Below, piece by piece: positions 1 to 11,056 of a stretch of DNA of 64,000 nt (positions within the stretch are counted from its first letter, which is position 1; each line of letters starts with the position of its first letter). The translations under genes were made by a program, and so were the position numbers. This DNA comes from Aquarana catesbeiana (lineage: Eukaryota; Chordata; Amphibia; Anura; Ranidae). Location of the stretch: contig NC_133328.1 of assembly GCF_042186555.1 (NCBI RefSeq), positions 496,771,106-496,835,105 of the forward strand. Reading direction: 5' to 3'. The notes beneath the pieces are model-generated. The model was not told the DNA's origin and did not search any database. It saw only the letters and a list, made by a program, of their open reading frames with translations.

Positions 1-360
1 GAAAAAGTATTCGTACCCCTTGAAATTTTCCACATTTTGTCATGTTACAACCAAAAATGTAAATGTATTTTATTTGGATTTTATATGATAGACCAACACA
101 AAGTGGCACATACTTGTGAAGTGGAAGAAAAATGATAAATGGTTTTCATATTTTTTTTACAAATAAATATTTGAAAATTGTGGCGCGTTATATTCACCCC
201 CTTTACTCTGATACCCCTAACTAAAATCTAGTGGAACTAATTGCCTTCAGAAAACACCTAATTAGTAAATAGAGTCCGCCTGTTGGTAATGTTATCCCAG
301 TATATTTACAGCTGTTCTGTGAAGCCCTCAGAGGTTTGTTAGAGAACCTTAGTGAACAAA

Positions 361-2230
361 GAGCATCTTGAAGGCCAAGGAACACACCAGACAGGTTGTA
401 AAGTTGTAGAAGTTTAAAGCAGGGTTAGTTTATAAAAAATATCCCAAGCTTTGAACATCTCACAGGAGCACTGTTCAATCGATCATCCAAAAATGGAAAG
501 AGTATGGCAGAACTGCAAACCTACCAAGACATGACTATCCACCTAAACTGACAGGTCGGGCAAGGAGAGCATTAACCCCCCTGGCGGTATTCCCGAGTCT
601 GGCTCGGGGTGGATTTTACATACCAAAAGCGGTATCCCCGAGCCAGACTCGGGCTTGCATCGCAGGATCCAGGAAGAGCATACTTACCTTGTCCCCTGGA
701 TCCTGCGATGTCTCCCCGCTGTGATCGGCGAGCCGCTGTGTCTCGCTCGATTCACAGTGCCGAGCTCCGTTCCCTGCGAGCGTTGCGACGCACGGGGACG
801 GAGTTCGGCGGCAAATTCAAAAGTGAAACACACAGTATAGATACAGCATACTGTAATCTTACAGATTACAGTACTGTATCAAATAACTACACATCCCCTT
901 TGTCCCTAGTGGTCTGCCCAGTGTCCTGCATGCAGTTTTATATATATAAAACTGTTCTTTCTGCCTGGAAACTGGAGATTGTCCATAGCAACCAAAACTG
1001 TCCCTTTATATCAAAAGTGGCTTTAGACCAGCTACAAAAAAGCGATAATAAATTATAATCACTTGCAGAATTGAGCGATAGTGATTTGTGGGGAGATCCG
1101 TCATCAAACACTAAAAGTAATAAAAGCTAAAATTCTGGAACTGAGCAAATTTCAGTGTTTTTGATTTGATTAGATTATTATATAATTTTTATTATTATTA
1201 TATTATTATGTGTTTTAATTATTTATAGTTATTTATTATATTATAATTTTTTATTTCGTTTTTCAAACTTTATCATACCCGGGATGTCTACTAGACTCTT
1301 GTTTGGACAGATTTAAGTGAACTATTCCTAAGAATTACAGGCCTACAATATAAAACGCCAAATTTCTGTGCAAAATAATGGTACCGCTTTCAGCACCTAA
1401 AATCTGAAATAATCATACCGCCAGGGAGGTTAATCAGAGAAGCAGCCAAGAGGCCCATGGTGACTCTGGAGGAGCTGCAGAGATCCACAGCTCAGGTGGG
1501 AGAATCTGTCCACAGGACAACTATTAGTTGTGCACTCCACAAATCTGGCCTTTATGGAAGAGTGGCAAGAAGAAAGCCATTGTTGAAAGAAAGCCATAAG
1601 AAGTCCCGTTTGCAGTTTGTGAGAAGCCATGTGGGGGACACAGAAAACATGTGGAAGAAGGTGATCTGGTCAGATTAAAATAAAATTTTACTTTTTGGTC
1701 TAAAAGCAAAATGCTATGTGTGGCGGAAAACTAACACTGCACATCACCCTGAACACACCATCCCCACTGTGAAACATGGTGGTGACAGCATCATGTTGTG
1801 GGGATGCTTTTCTTCAGCAGGGACAGGGAAGCTGGTCAGAGATTGATTGGAAGATGGATGGAGCCAAATACAGGGCAATCTTAGAAGAAAACCTTTCAGA
1901 GTCTGCAAAAGACTTGAAACCGGGGAGGATGTTCACCTTCCAGCAGGACAACGACCCTAAACATACAGCCAGAACTACAATGAAATGTAGCATATTCATG
2001 TCTTAGAATGGCCCATTCAAAGTCCAGACCGAAATCCAATTGAAAATCTGTGGCAAGACTTGAAAATTGCTGTTCACAGATGCTCACCATCCAATCTGAC
2101 AAAGCTTGAGCTATTTAGCAAAGAAGAATGGGCAAAAATGTCACTGTCTAGATGTGCAAAGCTGGTAGAGACATCCCAAAAAAGACTTGCAGCTGTAATT
2201 GCAGTGAAAGGTGGTTCTACAAAGTATTGA
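361..2230 (+). pseudogene. Tc1 transposase relic
   Basis: Read in pieces, the N-terminal helix-turn-helix half spans 361-571 and the rest 1,434-2,230. Recognisable blocks are the second HTH region (VTLEELQRSTAQVGESVHRT), WSD with the first catalytic Asp just before a stop at about 1,675, TVKHGG/WGCFSSAGTG, QQDNDPKHTA with the second Asp (about 1,940-1,970), and SPDRNPIENLWQDLK with the final Glu (about 2,019-2,060). Stops and frameshifts separate these blocks and the TTAA MITE interrupts the N-terminal domain, so no functional protein is possible. The three acidic residues are visible in the pieces, which fits a Tc1 DDE transposase. Confidence 0.9.
576..1429. mobile_element. TTAA-flanked MITE (piggyBac-type) nested in Tc1
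   Basis: TTAA at 572-575 and 1,430-1,433 flank a non-coding unit whose ends are complementary (CCTGGCGGTAT left, ATACCGCCAGGG right). Removing the unit plus one TTAA rejoins the surrounding Tc1 sequence (gcattaatcagagaagc), which matches the uninterrupted Tc1 at about 22,917. The TTAA duplication and CC-rich termini suit mobilisation by a piggyBac-family transposase. Just inside the left end, CCCGAGTCTGGCTCGGGG (592-609) faces its complement at 633-651, giving a subterminal hairpin. A 149-codon reading frame at 609-1,058 resembles no protein I know and is probably chance. Confidence 0.9.
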
Positions 2231-2642
2231 CTCGGGGGGCTGAATACAAATGCACGCCACACTTTTCACATATTTATTTGTAAAAAAAAATTAAAAACCA
2301 TTTATCAATTTCCTTCCAATTCACAATTATGTGCCACTTTGTGTTGGTCTATTACATAAAATCCCTATAAAATACATTTATGTTTTTGGTTCTAACATGA
2401 CAAAATGTGGAAAATTTCAAGGGGTATGAATACTTTTTCAAGGCACTGTATAAGTACAAAATCTCGTTTTACAGCCTTTTTTAAATGTAATATTCGCTGT
2501 CTGTTCGCTGACTAACAATTGTATGGCATGTTATTACTGTATAATTACTGTGGCATGTCAGATGAAAGTTTGTGAATGTCAAAAGGGCAAATTGCTCAAA
2601 AATAATTAGTTAACAAAGAATTAGTAGACATAAACTTCTTTT

Positions 2643-2889
2643 AGGCTGGGTTCACACTATTGCGAATTGGATGCGGGTTTCCCCACATCCAATTTGTATA
2701 GCAGGAGATTGTGACCGACTCTCTATGGAGCCGGTTCACACATCTCCACAGCGGCTCCGATGCAAATTGCACCGGAGCCCTGTGCATCTTTTGGTCCGTT
2801 TCAGGTCCGAATTCAGACCTGATACAGTGAATGGAGACGCACCAGACTCCTGCTGTGAGCCACTGCGTGTTCTAGTGTGAACCCAGCCT
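2643..2889. mobile_element. Short inverted-repeat MITE, hAT-like ends
   Basis: AGGCTGGGTTCACACTA at 2,643-2,659 is matched by its exact complement at 2,873-2,889. The 247-bp interior is non-coding. Related TTCACACT-type ends recur at 8,531, 8,865, 21,814 and 39,326. I could not see a clear target duplication, so the superfamily is a guess from the end sequence. Confidence 0.7.
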
Positions 2890-3564
2890 TAGGATTCTTT
2901 TACACTTGCGTTGCTCTCTGAAAAGTGATCTGCGGTTGATTACTTTTCAGAGAGAGGCAGAAGTGTAGCTCAGGCAATACTGCTGCCTCCTAAATTCCCA
3001 TTTTTATTTATTGAATTTTGTCAGCTGAAGCTGAGTTTTTGCACTCTTCATGGCACAGCAAAAATTATACTGTCAAACTGACTTGTTAAGGTGAATGGGG
3101 CCACACCATCATAGCAAGCAAAATGATAGGCAGCACTATTTGACGATGTGACACAGCTATGATTTTTGCCTCACCACCAACTATTTTTATAGCCGACCTC
3201 CTTCCCCCTTTCTCTAACGGCAAGTGCAAACAAGTACAGCATCAAATCAGCTGACTTTTTGAGGGCATACAGGAACTCTTTTTCAGGGCATAACACTCAT
3301 CATTAGCAGAACTACCTTTTATTTCCCCATCAGCTTATAGAATAAGACAAAAAAAAGCAAAGCCAGCTCATACCCCCACAATGGGTGGTGATCATTCCAC
3401 CGATCTCAGCAGGCCAAGATACTGGTAGATATAGGTGAAGACATATATGTGACAATGATAAAACTTCTCAAAACTACTACACCCTTAAAACAAACAAGAA
3501 AATTTAGTTTTAGGCCTATTCTGGCACTCCTCTCCTACAAATCATCATTTATTTGCTAGAAAAT
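2890..3564. other. No gene recognised; one small stem
   Basis: I see no coding sequence or strong repeat here. Around 2,918-2,958, ctctgaaaagtgatctgc and gattacttttcagag can pair, probably a relic of another MITE. Confidence 0.5.
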
Positions 3565-4745
3565 TACTCAGAACCCCCAAACATTATATATTTATATTTT
3601 TGTAGCAGAGCCCCTAGGGAATAACATGGCAGTTGTTGCAATTTGCTATGTCACACAGTATTCGCATTCATATGCTCAGCAATTTTTCAAATGTGATTTT
3701 TTTGTTGGAAAAAAACACTTTCATGATTTTACCACTTCAGGCCCAGAAGATTTGGCTGCTCAATGACCAGGCCATATTTTGTGATACGACACTGCGTTGC
3801 TTTAACTGACAATTCCGCGGTCGTGCGACATTGTACCCAAACAAAATTGATGTCCTTTTTTTTCCCACAGATAGCGCTTTCTTTTGGTGGTATTTGATCA
3901 TCTCTGTGGTTTTTATTTTTTGCACTATAAACAGAAAAAAATCAACAATTTTGAAAAATAATGCTATAAAAATGCACTGATTACTGTGTAAATGTGATTG
4001 GCAGGGAAGGGGTTAACAGTAGGGGGAAATCAAGGGGTTAATTGTGTGTCCTAGGGAGTGATTCTAACTGTGGGGGGATGGGACTGCCTGAGTGAGGAGA
4101 GCGGTTCGTTGTTCATACTTAGTATGAACAACAGAACGCTCTCCTCACCCCTGACAGCACGGAGATCTGTCTGTTCACATTGACAGATCTCCATTCTGTC
4201 TCTGTGTGGAGCGATCGCCGGGCACGCGCATCAGCTCCGGCGTCGCGACGTCGACTGCGGCAGAATGGCACAGGCGGGCGAAACGACATTACCTTACGTC
4301 GGTTCGCGTTTGACCACTAGGGGGCGCGTGCGCACCGCTGGAGGCATGCACACACGCCCCCTAGTAGTCAAAGTCGCAGCGATGGCTGGTCAGGAACCGG
4401 TTAAGAAAAAACAAAACTCTAAAGTTAGCCTAAGTTTTTATATAATGTGAAAGATGATTTTATGCCGAGTAAGTAGATATTTAACATGTCACGCTTTAAA
4501 ATTGCACACACACGTGGAATGGCGCCAAACTTCGGTACTTAAACATCTCCATATGCATCGCTTAACATTTTTTTACAAGTTACCCGTTTAGAGTTACAGA
4601 GGAGGTCTTGCACTAGAATTATTGCTCTTGCGTTAACGTTTGTTTTAAGCCTGAAGATTACATAAAACCCCCCAAACATTATATATTTTCTGAAGGCAGA
4701 TATCCTAGAGAATAAAATAGTGGTAGTTCCAATTTTCTATGTCAC
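3565..4745 (+). repeat. Old interspersed repeat, copy 1, interrupted
   Basis: Segments 3,565-3,731 and 4,401-4,745 match the copy at 5,243-6,240 (shared blocks acccccaaacattatata, aatgtgaaagatgat, acatgtcacgcttta). The gap is the TTAA MITE at 3,732-4,400. After 4,600 the copy seems to restart at its own 5' block (cccccaaacattatata at about 4,665), so it is rearranged or a partial tandem copy. Non-coding; superfamily unknown. Confidence 0.65.
3732..4400. mobile_element. TTAA-flanked MITE, CCACTTC family (copy 1)
   Basis: The element starts CCACTTCAGGCCCAGAAGA and ends with a reverse-complementary GGTCAGGAACCGG. It is flanked by TTTA (3,728-3,731, a one-base decay of TTAA) and TTAA (4,401-4,404). 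Its interior blocks (tttaactgacaattccgcgg, cttttggtggtatttgatca, gattctaactgtgggggg) recur in the copies at 7,186, 13,433, 30,571 (reverse) and 48,937. It is non-coding, and the internal 'ORFs' here are not conserved between copies. Confidence 0.82.
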
Positions 4746-4749
4746 TTAA

Positions 4750-5238
4750 AGTGGAGTTCCACCCACTTATACAACTCTTCAGCATCCCTCACTAAACTGT
4801 GCACTGTAAACGAATTGGATATTTTTTAATTTTTTTTCTCAGCACTTACTGTATATCTGCTGTATTCATTTTTCACTTCCTCCTCCCTAGCCGTGGCCCA
4901 TTGCATCATTTCCTGTTTGCAATGCCTTCTGGGAAGGGGCAGCAATTTCCTCTGACACTGCCGTTGCTATGGAAACCTGACCTGAAACCTATTGCACTGC
5001 TTGTGCTGCACTGAGCATGTGCGAGATCTGCAAGGATGAGATCCAGGAAGAAATACAGTCTGGTTTCAGATGCCCACACTTAAGATGGCCACGGCCTGCT
5101 GTAAGTTTATAAAATAGCAAACTACTGCTATAAACTAACAAAACACCCTAAGTTTACAGACTAACTTTACTAGAATACATTAAGCTTGTATTTAAGGTAT
5201 TTTTATTTAAACAGTATAATTTCGTCCGGAACACAGCT
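4750..5238. mobile_element. TTAA-flanked MITE, AGYGGRGTYCCACC family (copy 1)
   Basis: TTAA at 4,746-4,749 and 5,239-5,242 bracket a unit starting AGTGGAGTTCCACCC and ending in a decayed complement (GTCCGGAACACAGCT). A better-preserved relative lies at 12,440-12,907. The right TTAA is also the left edge of the old repeat starting at 5,243. Non-coding. Confidence 0.7.
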
Positions 5239-5242
5239 TTAA

Positions 5243-6240
5243 CCCTTTCATGACTAAGCCTATTTTTGGTGTTTACATTTGGTGTTTATAAGTTAAAATC
5301 TGTATTTTTTTGCTAGAAAATTACTTAGAGCCCCCAAACATTATATATATTTTTTTAGCAGAGAATCTAGAGAATAAAATGGCAATTGTTGCAATATTTT
5401 ATGTCACATGGTATTTGTGCAGCAGTGTTTTAAACGCAACTTTTTGGGAAAAGGGACACTTTCATGAATTAAAAAAACGAAACAGTAAAGTTAGCCCAAT
5501 TTTTTTATATAATGTGAAAGATGATGTTACGCCAAGTAAATAGATACCAAACATGTCACGCTTTATAATTGCACGCACTCGTGGAATGGCGACAAACTAC
5601 GGTACCTAAAAATCTCCATAGGCAACGCTTTAAATTTTTTTTTACGGTTACCAGGTTAGAGTTACAGAGGAGGTCCCATGCTAGAATTATTGCTCTCACT
5701 CTGATGATCACGGCGATACCTCACATGTGTGATTTGAACACCGTTTACATATGCCGGCGAGACTTCCATATGCGTTTTCTTTGCTGCACGAGCTCGCGGC
5801 GACGGGGACGCTTTAAACATTTTTAAAATTATTTATTTAATTTATTTTAATATTAATAATTTTTTTTTAAAAATGATCACTTTTATTGCTGTCACAAGGA
5901 ATGCAAACATCCCTTGTGACAGTAATAGGTGGTGACAGGTACTCTTTATGGAGTAGACCCCGATCCCTCCTTTGCACTTCAAAGTATTCAGATTGTCGTT
6001 TTCGGCGATTCTGAATACTGTATATTTTTAAAAACCGGCGCCATTGGCAGCCAAGTAACACGTCGCTTCCATGTTTACAAGTAGGAGGCTGGAACAAAGC
6101 CGCTTACGGCTTCGTTCCAGACTGTCACTAGCCGCCGAAGGCGGCGGATTGTTGATCGGGCCTCCTGGTGGAACGGGCATCATCCCGGTATAACCCCCGA
6201 AAGCCGAGTACGCACATCTGCGCAAGGGGCTAATATTAGC
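5243..6240 (+). repeat. Old interspersed repeat, copy 2 (longest)
   Basis: The repeat starts CCCTTTCATGACTAAGCC directly after a TTAA and runs to about 6,240. It contains the blocks shared with 3,565-4,745, 6,240-6,540 and (reverse) 42,297-42,560. Two internal stems are visible: cccttgtgacag near 5,910 against ctgtcacaagg near 5,890, and gccgcttacggc/gccgccgaaggcggcgg near 6,100-6,150. No coding potential; it could be another TTAA family with a lost right end. Confidence 0.6.
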
Positions 6241-6540
6241 GCAGTAAAAAACACAGTAAAGGAAATTTTAGGGCAAACAAAGGCAATAAACTACCCACAT
6301 TTGTGGTAAAATATAAAACATAAGGTTGCACTGAGTAAATAGATACCCAATATGTCCAACCTTAAATTTGTGTGTGCTTGTGAAATGACAACAAACTTCA
6401 GTACCTTATATTTTTTTATAGGCGACGCTTCAAAAGCCCCCTATAGGTCATCAGTTTAGTGTTATGGATGAGTTCTGGTGCTAGAATTATTGCTCTCACT
6501 CCACTGTGCTCGGTGATATGTAACAGGCATATTGTAATCA
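6241..6540 (+). repeat. Old interspersed repeat, copy 3 fragment
   Basis: Blocks gagtaaatagatacccaa, gctagaattattgctctcac and the intervening order match the middle of the 5,243-6,240 copy at clear but reduced identity. The fragment lies directly behind copy 2 in the same orientation. Confidence 0.6.
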
Positions 6541-6669
6541 GCGTTTTTATGCCTAGGTGCCCCATGTGTATGTGCATATATGTGCCTCAATTTTTTTGGG
6601 AGGGGGGATTTTATGTGCTTGGGTGTAACTTTATTTTTTTGCAAGTACTTTTGAATAACTTTTTTTTTT

Positions 6670-6710
6670 CATCACATAGGGGACAAAAAAAAAAAGTCCC
6701 CTATGTGATG
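6670..6710. repeat. Perfect 15-bp hairpin with poly(A) loop
   Basis: CATCACATAGGGGAC (6,670-6,684) and GTCCCCTATGTGATG (6,696-6,710) are exact complements separated by eleven A. The MITEs at 28,038 and 48,113 have a similar stem near one end (atgcattaag pairs), so this may be the subterminal stem of a related, otherwise eroded element running to about 7,140. Confidence 0.8.
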
Positions 6711-6904
6711 ATTTTTAGGTGACAGGTTCTCATTAATGAGATATGCAGGGTCTACTTGGGCTCAACTGAATGTATTGCAATGCAGATATTGCAGATATAT
6801 TGCAGATCACATTGCAATACACCCCCTCCTGGCTATGGAAGCTGGGGACACACAATTTTACACACAATCCTGGAGGCTACAACCACTGGATTGTGTGTGA
6901 CACA

Positions 6905-7140
6905 GCCTGCTGTCAGCTCATTAAAATCACATACAGACCTTGCAGAGAAAGATATAAGGTAAAAAAACATCTTCTTACTTGCTCCTCCCTCCCTAAATAC
7001 TTACCTGAGTCCTCTCTGGATCCATGCTGTGCCTGTCTGCAGAGGTGTTCACTCCTTTTCCTCACAGGACACATAGGCAGCAGTGGGGGCCATTGGCTTC
7101 TGCTGCTGTCAGTCAAATCCTGTAAGGAGGGAGCGTAGGG
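6905..7140. repeat. Probable fragment of AGTGATTGTAAA-family MITE
   Basis: Blocks cttacctgagtcctctctgga and ccattggcttctgctgctgtcagtcaa resemble the interior of the MITEs at 28,038-28,521 and 48,113-48,588. No termini are visible here, so it is a fragment at best. Confidence 0.4.
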
Positions 7141-7185
7141 GTGGGGGGCATTTTTAAAATATGGTCACTTAGTTTAACCGCTTAA

Positions 7186-8370
7186 CCGCTTCAGCCCCAG
7201 AAGATTTTACCCCCTTCCTGACCAGAGCACTTTTTGTGATTCGGCACTGCGTCGCTTTAACTGGCAATTGCGTGGTAGTGCAACGTGGCTCCCAAACAAA
7301 ATTGACGTCCTTTTTCCCACAAATAGAGCTTTCTTTTGGTGGTATTTGATCGCCTCTGCTATTTTTATTTTTTGAGCTATAAACAAAATAAGAGCGACAA
7401 TTTAAAAAAAAACGCATTATTTTTTACATTTTGCTATAATATCCCCCAAAAATATATAAAAAAACATTTGTGCGGTCGTGAGACATTGCACCCAAATAAA
7501 ATTGACGTCCTTTTTTTCCCACAAATAGAGCTTTCTTTTGGTGGTATTTGATCACCTCTGCGTTTTTTTTTTTTTTTTTTGCGCTATAAACAAAAAAAGA
7601 GCGTCAATTTTGAAAAAAAAAAAAAAACGCAATCTTTTTTACTTTTTTCTATAAAAAATATCCCCCAAAAATATATAAAAAAACAATTGTTTTTCCTCAA
7701 TTTAGGCCGATATGTATTCTACATATTTTTGGTAAAAAAAAAAATTGCAATAAGCGTATATTGATTGGTTTGCGCAAAAGTTATAGCGTCTACAAAATAG
7801 GGATAGTTTTATGGCATTTTTATTATTAATTTTTTTTTACTAGTAATGGGAAAATCTGCGATTTTTATCAGGACTGCGACATTGTGGCTGACACGTCGGA
7901 CAATTATGACACATTTTTGGGACTATTGGCATTTTTACAGCGATCAGTGCTATAAAAAGGCATTGATTACTGTAAAAAATGTCACTGGCAGTGAAGGGGT
8001 TAACACTAGAGGGCGATCAAGGGGTTAATTGTGTTCCCTATGTGTGTTCTAACTGAAGGGGGAAGGAGACTGTGTAGGGGAAGAGATAAATCGCTATTCA
8101 TATTCTGTATGAACAGACGATCTGTCACTTCTCCCCTCAGAGAACCGGAAACTGTGTGTTTACACACACAGATCCCGGTTCTCCGTGTGCCCCGAACGAT
8201 CGCGGGAGCCCGGCAGTGATTGCATTCGCCAGGCACTCGCATCGGCTCTGTGGGCGAGCAGGGGGGGTGCGCTCCTAGTGGCCACAGGACGAAGCGACGT
8301 TACATAACGTTGTTTCGCCCAGCCGTGCCATTCTGCCACAGTACAACTGTGGTGGCTGGTTGGCAAGTGC
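7186..8370. mobile_element. TTAA-flanked MITE, CCACTTC family (copy 2), internally duplicated
   Basis: The left TTAA is at 7,182-7,185 (another at 7,174) and the right TTAA at 8,371-8,374. Interior blocks match the other family copies. A stretch of about 200 bp is present twice in tandem: attgacgtcc occurs at 7,301 and 7,501, and the surrounding caaatagagctttcttttgg block repeats with it. That explains why this copy (1,185 bp) is longer than the 865-bp copy at 13,433. Non-coding. Confidence 0.8.
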
Positions 8371-8530
8371 TTAAAATGTTTTTTGTTAGATTTTGTTGGT
8401 CATTATCCAATTAAAATGATGCACACAGCCTGGCTTGGGAGCATGCTCCCCTCAGAGAAATGGAGGAGCAGAAAGTGGTGACGGGGGACCCCAGAATAGG
8501 AGGAAAAAAAAAAACCTTTGCAACAGCTGT

Positions 8531-8863
8531 AAGGCCCCTTTCACACTGAGGCACTTTTCAGGCACTTTCACGCAAAAAAAAAAAAAAAAAAAGCACCTGA
8601 AAAGCTCACGAAAACCTATTTCCTTTAAAACCAATGAATGCTTTCACACTGGAGCGGTGCACTGGCAGGACAGTGCAATCAGCATCTTTGGAGCATGTAT
8701 GGAGCGCTAAAAAAAGCGCATTAAAAACGCCCCTCTCCATTGAAATGAAAGGAAAGCGCCTCAAAGGCTCTTTAAAAGCTCCTGAAAAGCGCTCGAAAAG
8801 CTCCTCAAAAGCACTCAGTGTTTTGCTGGCAGTTTAGAAGCGCCTCAGTGTGAAAGTAGCGTA
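8531..8863. mobile_element. hAT-like MITE, TTTCACACTGAGGC ends
   Basis: CCTTTCACACTGAGGC near 8,536 pairs with GCGCCTCAGTGTGAAAG near 8,840-8,856. The interior is built of repeated 'aaagcgc/gctcctgaaaagc' motifs. Non-coding; target duplication not clear. Confidence 0.65.
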
Positions 8864-8864
8864 A

Positions 8865-9238
8865 GAGCTCTTTCACACTACCAGCGCCTGGGCGTCGGCG
8901 GTAAAGTGTCGCTAGATTTAGCAGCGCTTTACCGTCCTTTTTCGAGTGCTACGTGGCCGAATAAAGGGTTAAAAGCGCCCGCAAAGGCGCTTTGGCAGCG
9001 CTGCCCATTGATTTCAACAGGCAGGGGCACTTAAGAAGAGGTGTATACACCACTCCTAAAGCATCTCAAAGAAGCTGCTTGCAGGACTTTTTTTGACGTC
9101 TTGCCAGTGCAGCACCCCAGTGTGAAAGCACTGGGGCTTTCACACTGGGATTGCAGATGAGCCTTTTTCAGGCGCTTTATGGGCCCTATTTTTAGCACTA
9201 AATTGCCTGAAAACGGCTCCAGTGTGAAAGGGGTCGAA
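8865..9238. mobile_element. hAT-like MITE, CTTTCACACTACC ends
   Basis: The element begins with CTCTTTCACACTACCAGCGCC and ends CCAGTGTGAAAGGGGTC, imperfect inverted repeats of the same end type as its neighbour. The interior shares the 'scgctttrgcagcgct.cccattgatttca' block with 9,601-9,967 and 39,326-39,673, so these are one family. It abuts the previous MITE almost directly. Confidence 0.6.
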
Positions 9239-9274
9239 CTCTTGCTAAAATCAGGTGAAATGGTGGCCACTTAC

Positions 9275-9594
9275 ATCATCCAGGCTCCTGTGAAGGAACG
9301 AGTACACAGGAAGCACTCTCCTATTCTCTACAAGTCTCAGCATTTAATGCACCTGAGGAAACCCAGCTGACCAATCAGCTAACAGGTGGGTGGTGTGAAC
9401 AAAGGGGAAGCCAATTGGTTGAAACTTGAACATCTTTCTTGAGGTAGACTAGTGAGTGTGTAAATGCTGCCAAATCTCAGCATGTCCACCAATCCACTAA
9501 ATACAGAGGGGGAGCAGGTGGGAGGAAATTTCCTCAGATACATTGAATGCTGGGAATTCCTATGTACTCTTCTATTCACAGGAGCCTGGATAAT
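9275..9594. mobile_element. 320-bp MITE with near-perfect 20-bp TIRs
   Basis: ATCATCCAGGCTCCTGTGAA (9,275-9,294) is matched by TTCACAGGAGCCTGGATAAT (9,575-9,594), one mismatch. The arms continue imperfectly inward (tctcagcatttaatgc / gcattgaatgctggg and similar). The element lies between hAT-like fragments 8,865-9,238 and 9,601-9,967 and may have split one element of that family. Superfamily unknown. Confidence 0.75.
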
Positions 9595-9600
9595 TAGTTA

Positions 9601-9967
9601 GGGCACTTTCTGACTGGGGCGGGTGGGCGTTTTGCGGCGCTTTTTGGCCGCTAGCGGGACACTTTTAATCCCCACTAACGGCCGAAAAACGGTTAAAAGC
9701 GCCCTTTGCCAGTGCTTCGGCAGCACTGCTCATTGATTTCAATGGGCAGGGGTGCTTTAGGAGCGGTGTCCTGCAAGCAGCATCTTTAAGGCGGGTTGGA
9801 AGCGCTGTATTTAGTGCTCCCAAAACGCCCTGCCCATTGCAATAAATGGGCAGCGCTTCCAAAGCGCCTGAAAAGCGATTTGAAAGCACCGCAAAACTGG
9901 ACTTTTTACCATTTTTTGGGGTGAAAAGCATCCTGCTATCAGCCAAAAAGCGCTGCAAAAACACCAC
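9601..9967. repeat. hAT-like MITE fragment, same family as 8,865 and 39,326
   Basis: Shared blocks include ggcgctttttggccgctag, agcactgctcattgatttcaa and gaagcgctgtatttag. A clear second terminus is not visible. Confidence 0.5.
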
Positions 9968-10008
9968 TACTATTCCTTTATAATGGCTTTTGAAATTTAT
10001 AAATGAAG

Positions 10009-10165
10009 CAATTTAGAAATTGGATGAAAGGTTTATCACTGTAAAACACTTGATAGATAATTAGTGCATTCTATATACAACGATCAGACCAAAATGAGGA
10101 GGAAAGAGGGATTTTTTTTCCCAATGAGGGACAGTCCCTCGAAATCAGGGGCAGTTGGGAGCTAT
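10009..10165 (+). repeat. Interspersed repeat fragment, also at 40,470-40,850
   Basis: The run gatgaaaggtttatcactgtaaaac, agaccaaaatgagg, then cagtygggagctatg, is shared in order and orientation with 40,670-40,845. It ends in 'gttgggagctatg' in both places, which suggests a fixed element end. Confidence 0.6.
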
Positions 10166-10269
10166 GATTTAATATATACACTAGGCTAATTTTAGCAAAC
10201 CAGTCTGCTATTATATAGTCTATTCCACTCAAGCAGCCAGCAAAAAGAACAACACATGCTTAGTTCTTA

Positions 10270-10985
10270 TTAAGATCTCTAGAAGTGAGACTATGGCTTC
10301 CACTGTTCACTTTCAAGGGAAGAACCAAAATGACCTCCAATCATTAAAAATCAATATGGAGTGAGGAAACCACCACCATCAAAAGCCACAGGTGAAAACT
10401 CACTGGATAGTGGGACTTTGCAGCATAAACTGATCAACGCGCCAGCCAATTGGCTGCACTGCTGATCAAACTAGAATTTCCCAACAATCCCATTCAAGAG
10501 AAGCCAATCGGTCTTAGATAGATTGAATTTCGACCGGTCCCTGCTGAACTGGCTGGATTTCAATCCATCTATGAGACCAGCTTTCCTCACCTCAAGATCT
10601 CACCTTCCTCATCTCACCTCACCTTCCTCAAGATTTAAATAAAATTCTTTTGGCAGGGTAGTACACCATTGGGGCTTCCTGTTGTCTTATTTCTTATTGT
10701 GACCAGGAGTATTTTCCACAATATCCATCACTTTGGAGTGGGGCAGGTTTGAAGAACTTAGATCCTTGGACTCCAACCCTAAAGGTAGGTTCTGAATGTG
10801 TATTAACCTTTTTCATGCTGCAAGGTTCAACTATCTGGTAAGTTGTCACCTGTGGATTTTGGTGGCGGTGGTATCCTCACTCCATTTGGATCTTCCAAGT
10901 CCTTCTCACAGTGCATGATTGGAGGTCTCTTTGATTCTTCCCTTAACATTGAATAGTGGAAGCCATAGTCTCATTTCTAGAACTG
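10270..10985. mobile_element. Foldback element with about 150-bp arms
   Basis: The left arm (about 10,276-10,420) and right arm (about 10,826-10,985) are long imperfect reverse complements: gagactatggcttccact / gtggaagccatagtctc, gacctccaatcat / atgattggaggtc, atatggagtgagga / tcctcactccatttgg, ccacaggtgaaaactcact / gttgtcacctgtgg. About 400 bp of non-coding DNA lie between. No transposase is visible. Long-armed foldback MITE; superfamily not determined. Confidence 0.75.
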
Positions 10986-11056
10986 CAATTTAAATTTTGA
11001 AATACCAGGCTCATTACAATATTGATATTTAATTGACATTTGATTGATACTTAAAG

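Larger units (their letters stand above)
1..2448 (+). mobile_element. Tc1/mariner DNA transposon, cut by the window start
   Basis: The window opens inside a terminal inverted repeat (GAAAAAGTATTCGTACCCC, 1-19). Its reverse complement closes the element at about 2,408-2,448, which ends in CACTG followed by TA, the usual Tc1 target dinucleotide. Between the ends lie broken pieces of a Tc1 transposase on the plus strand. A TTAA-flanked MITE (576-1,429) splits it. The outermost bases of the left end, expected to read CAGTGCCTT, fall outside the window. The element is defective. A short deletion derivative of the same family sits at 50,429-50,875. Confidence 0.93.
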
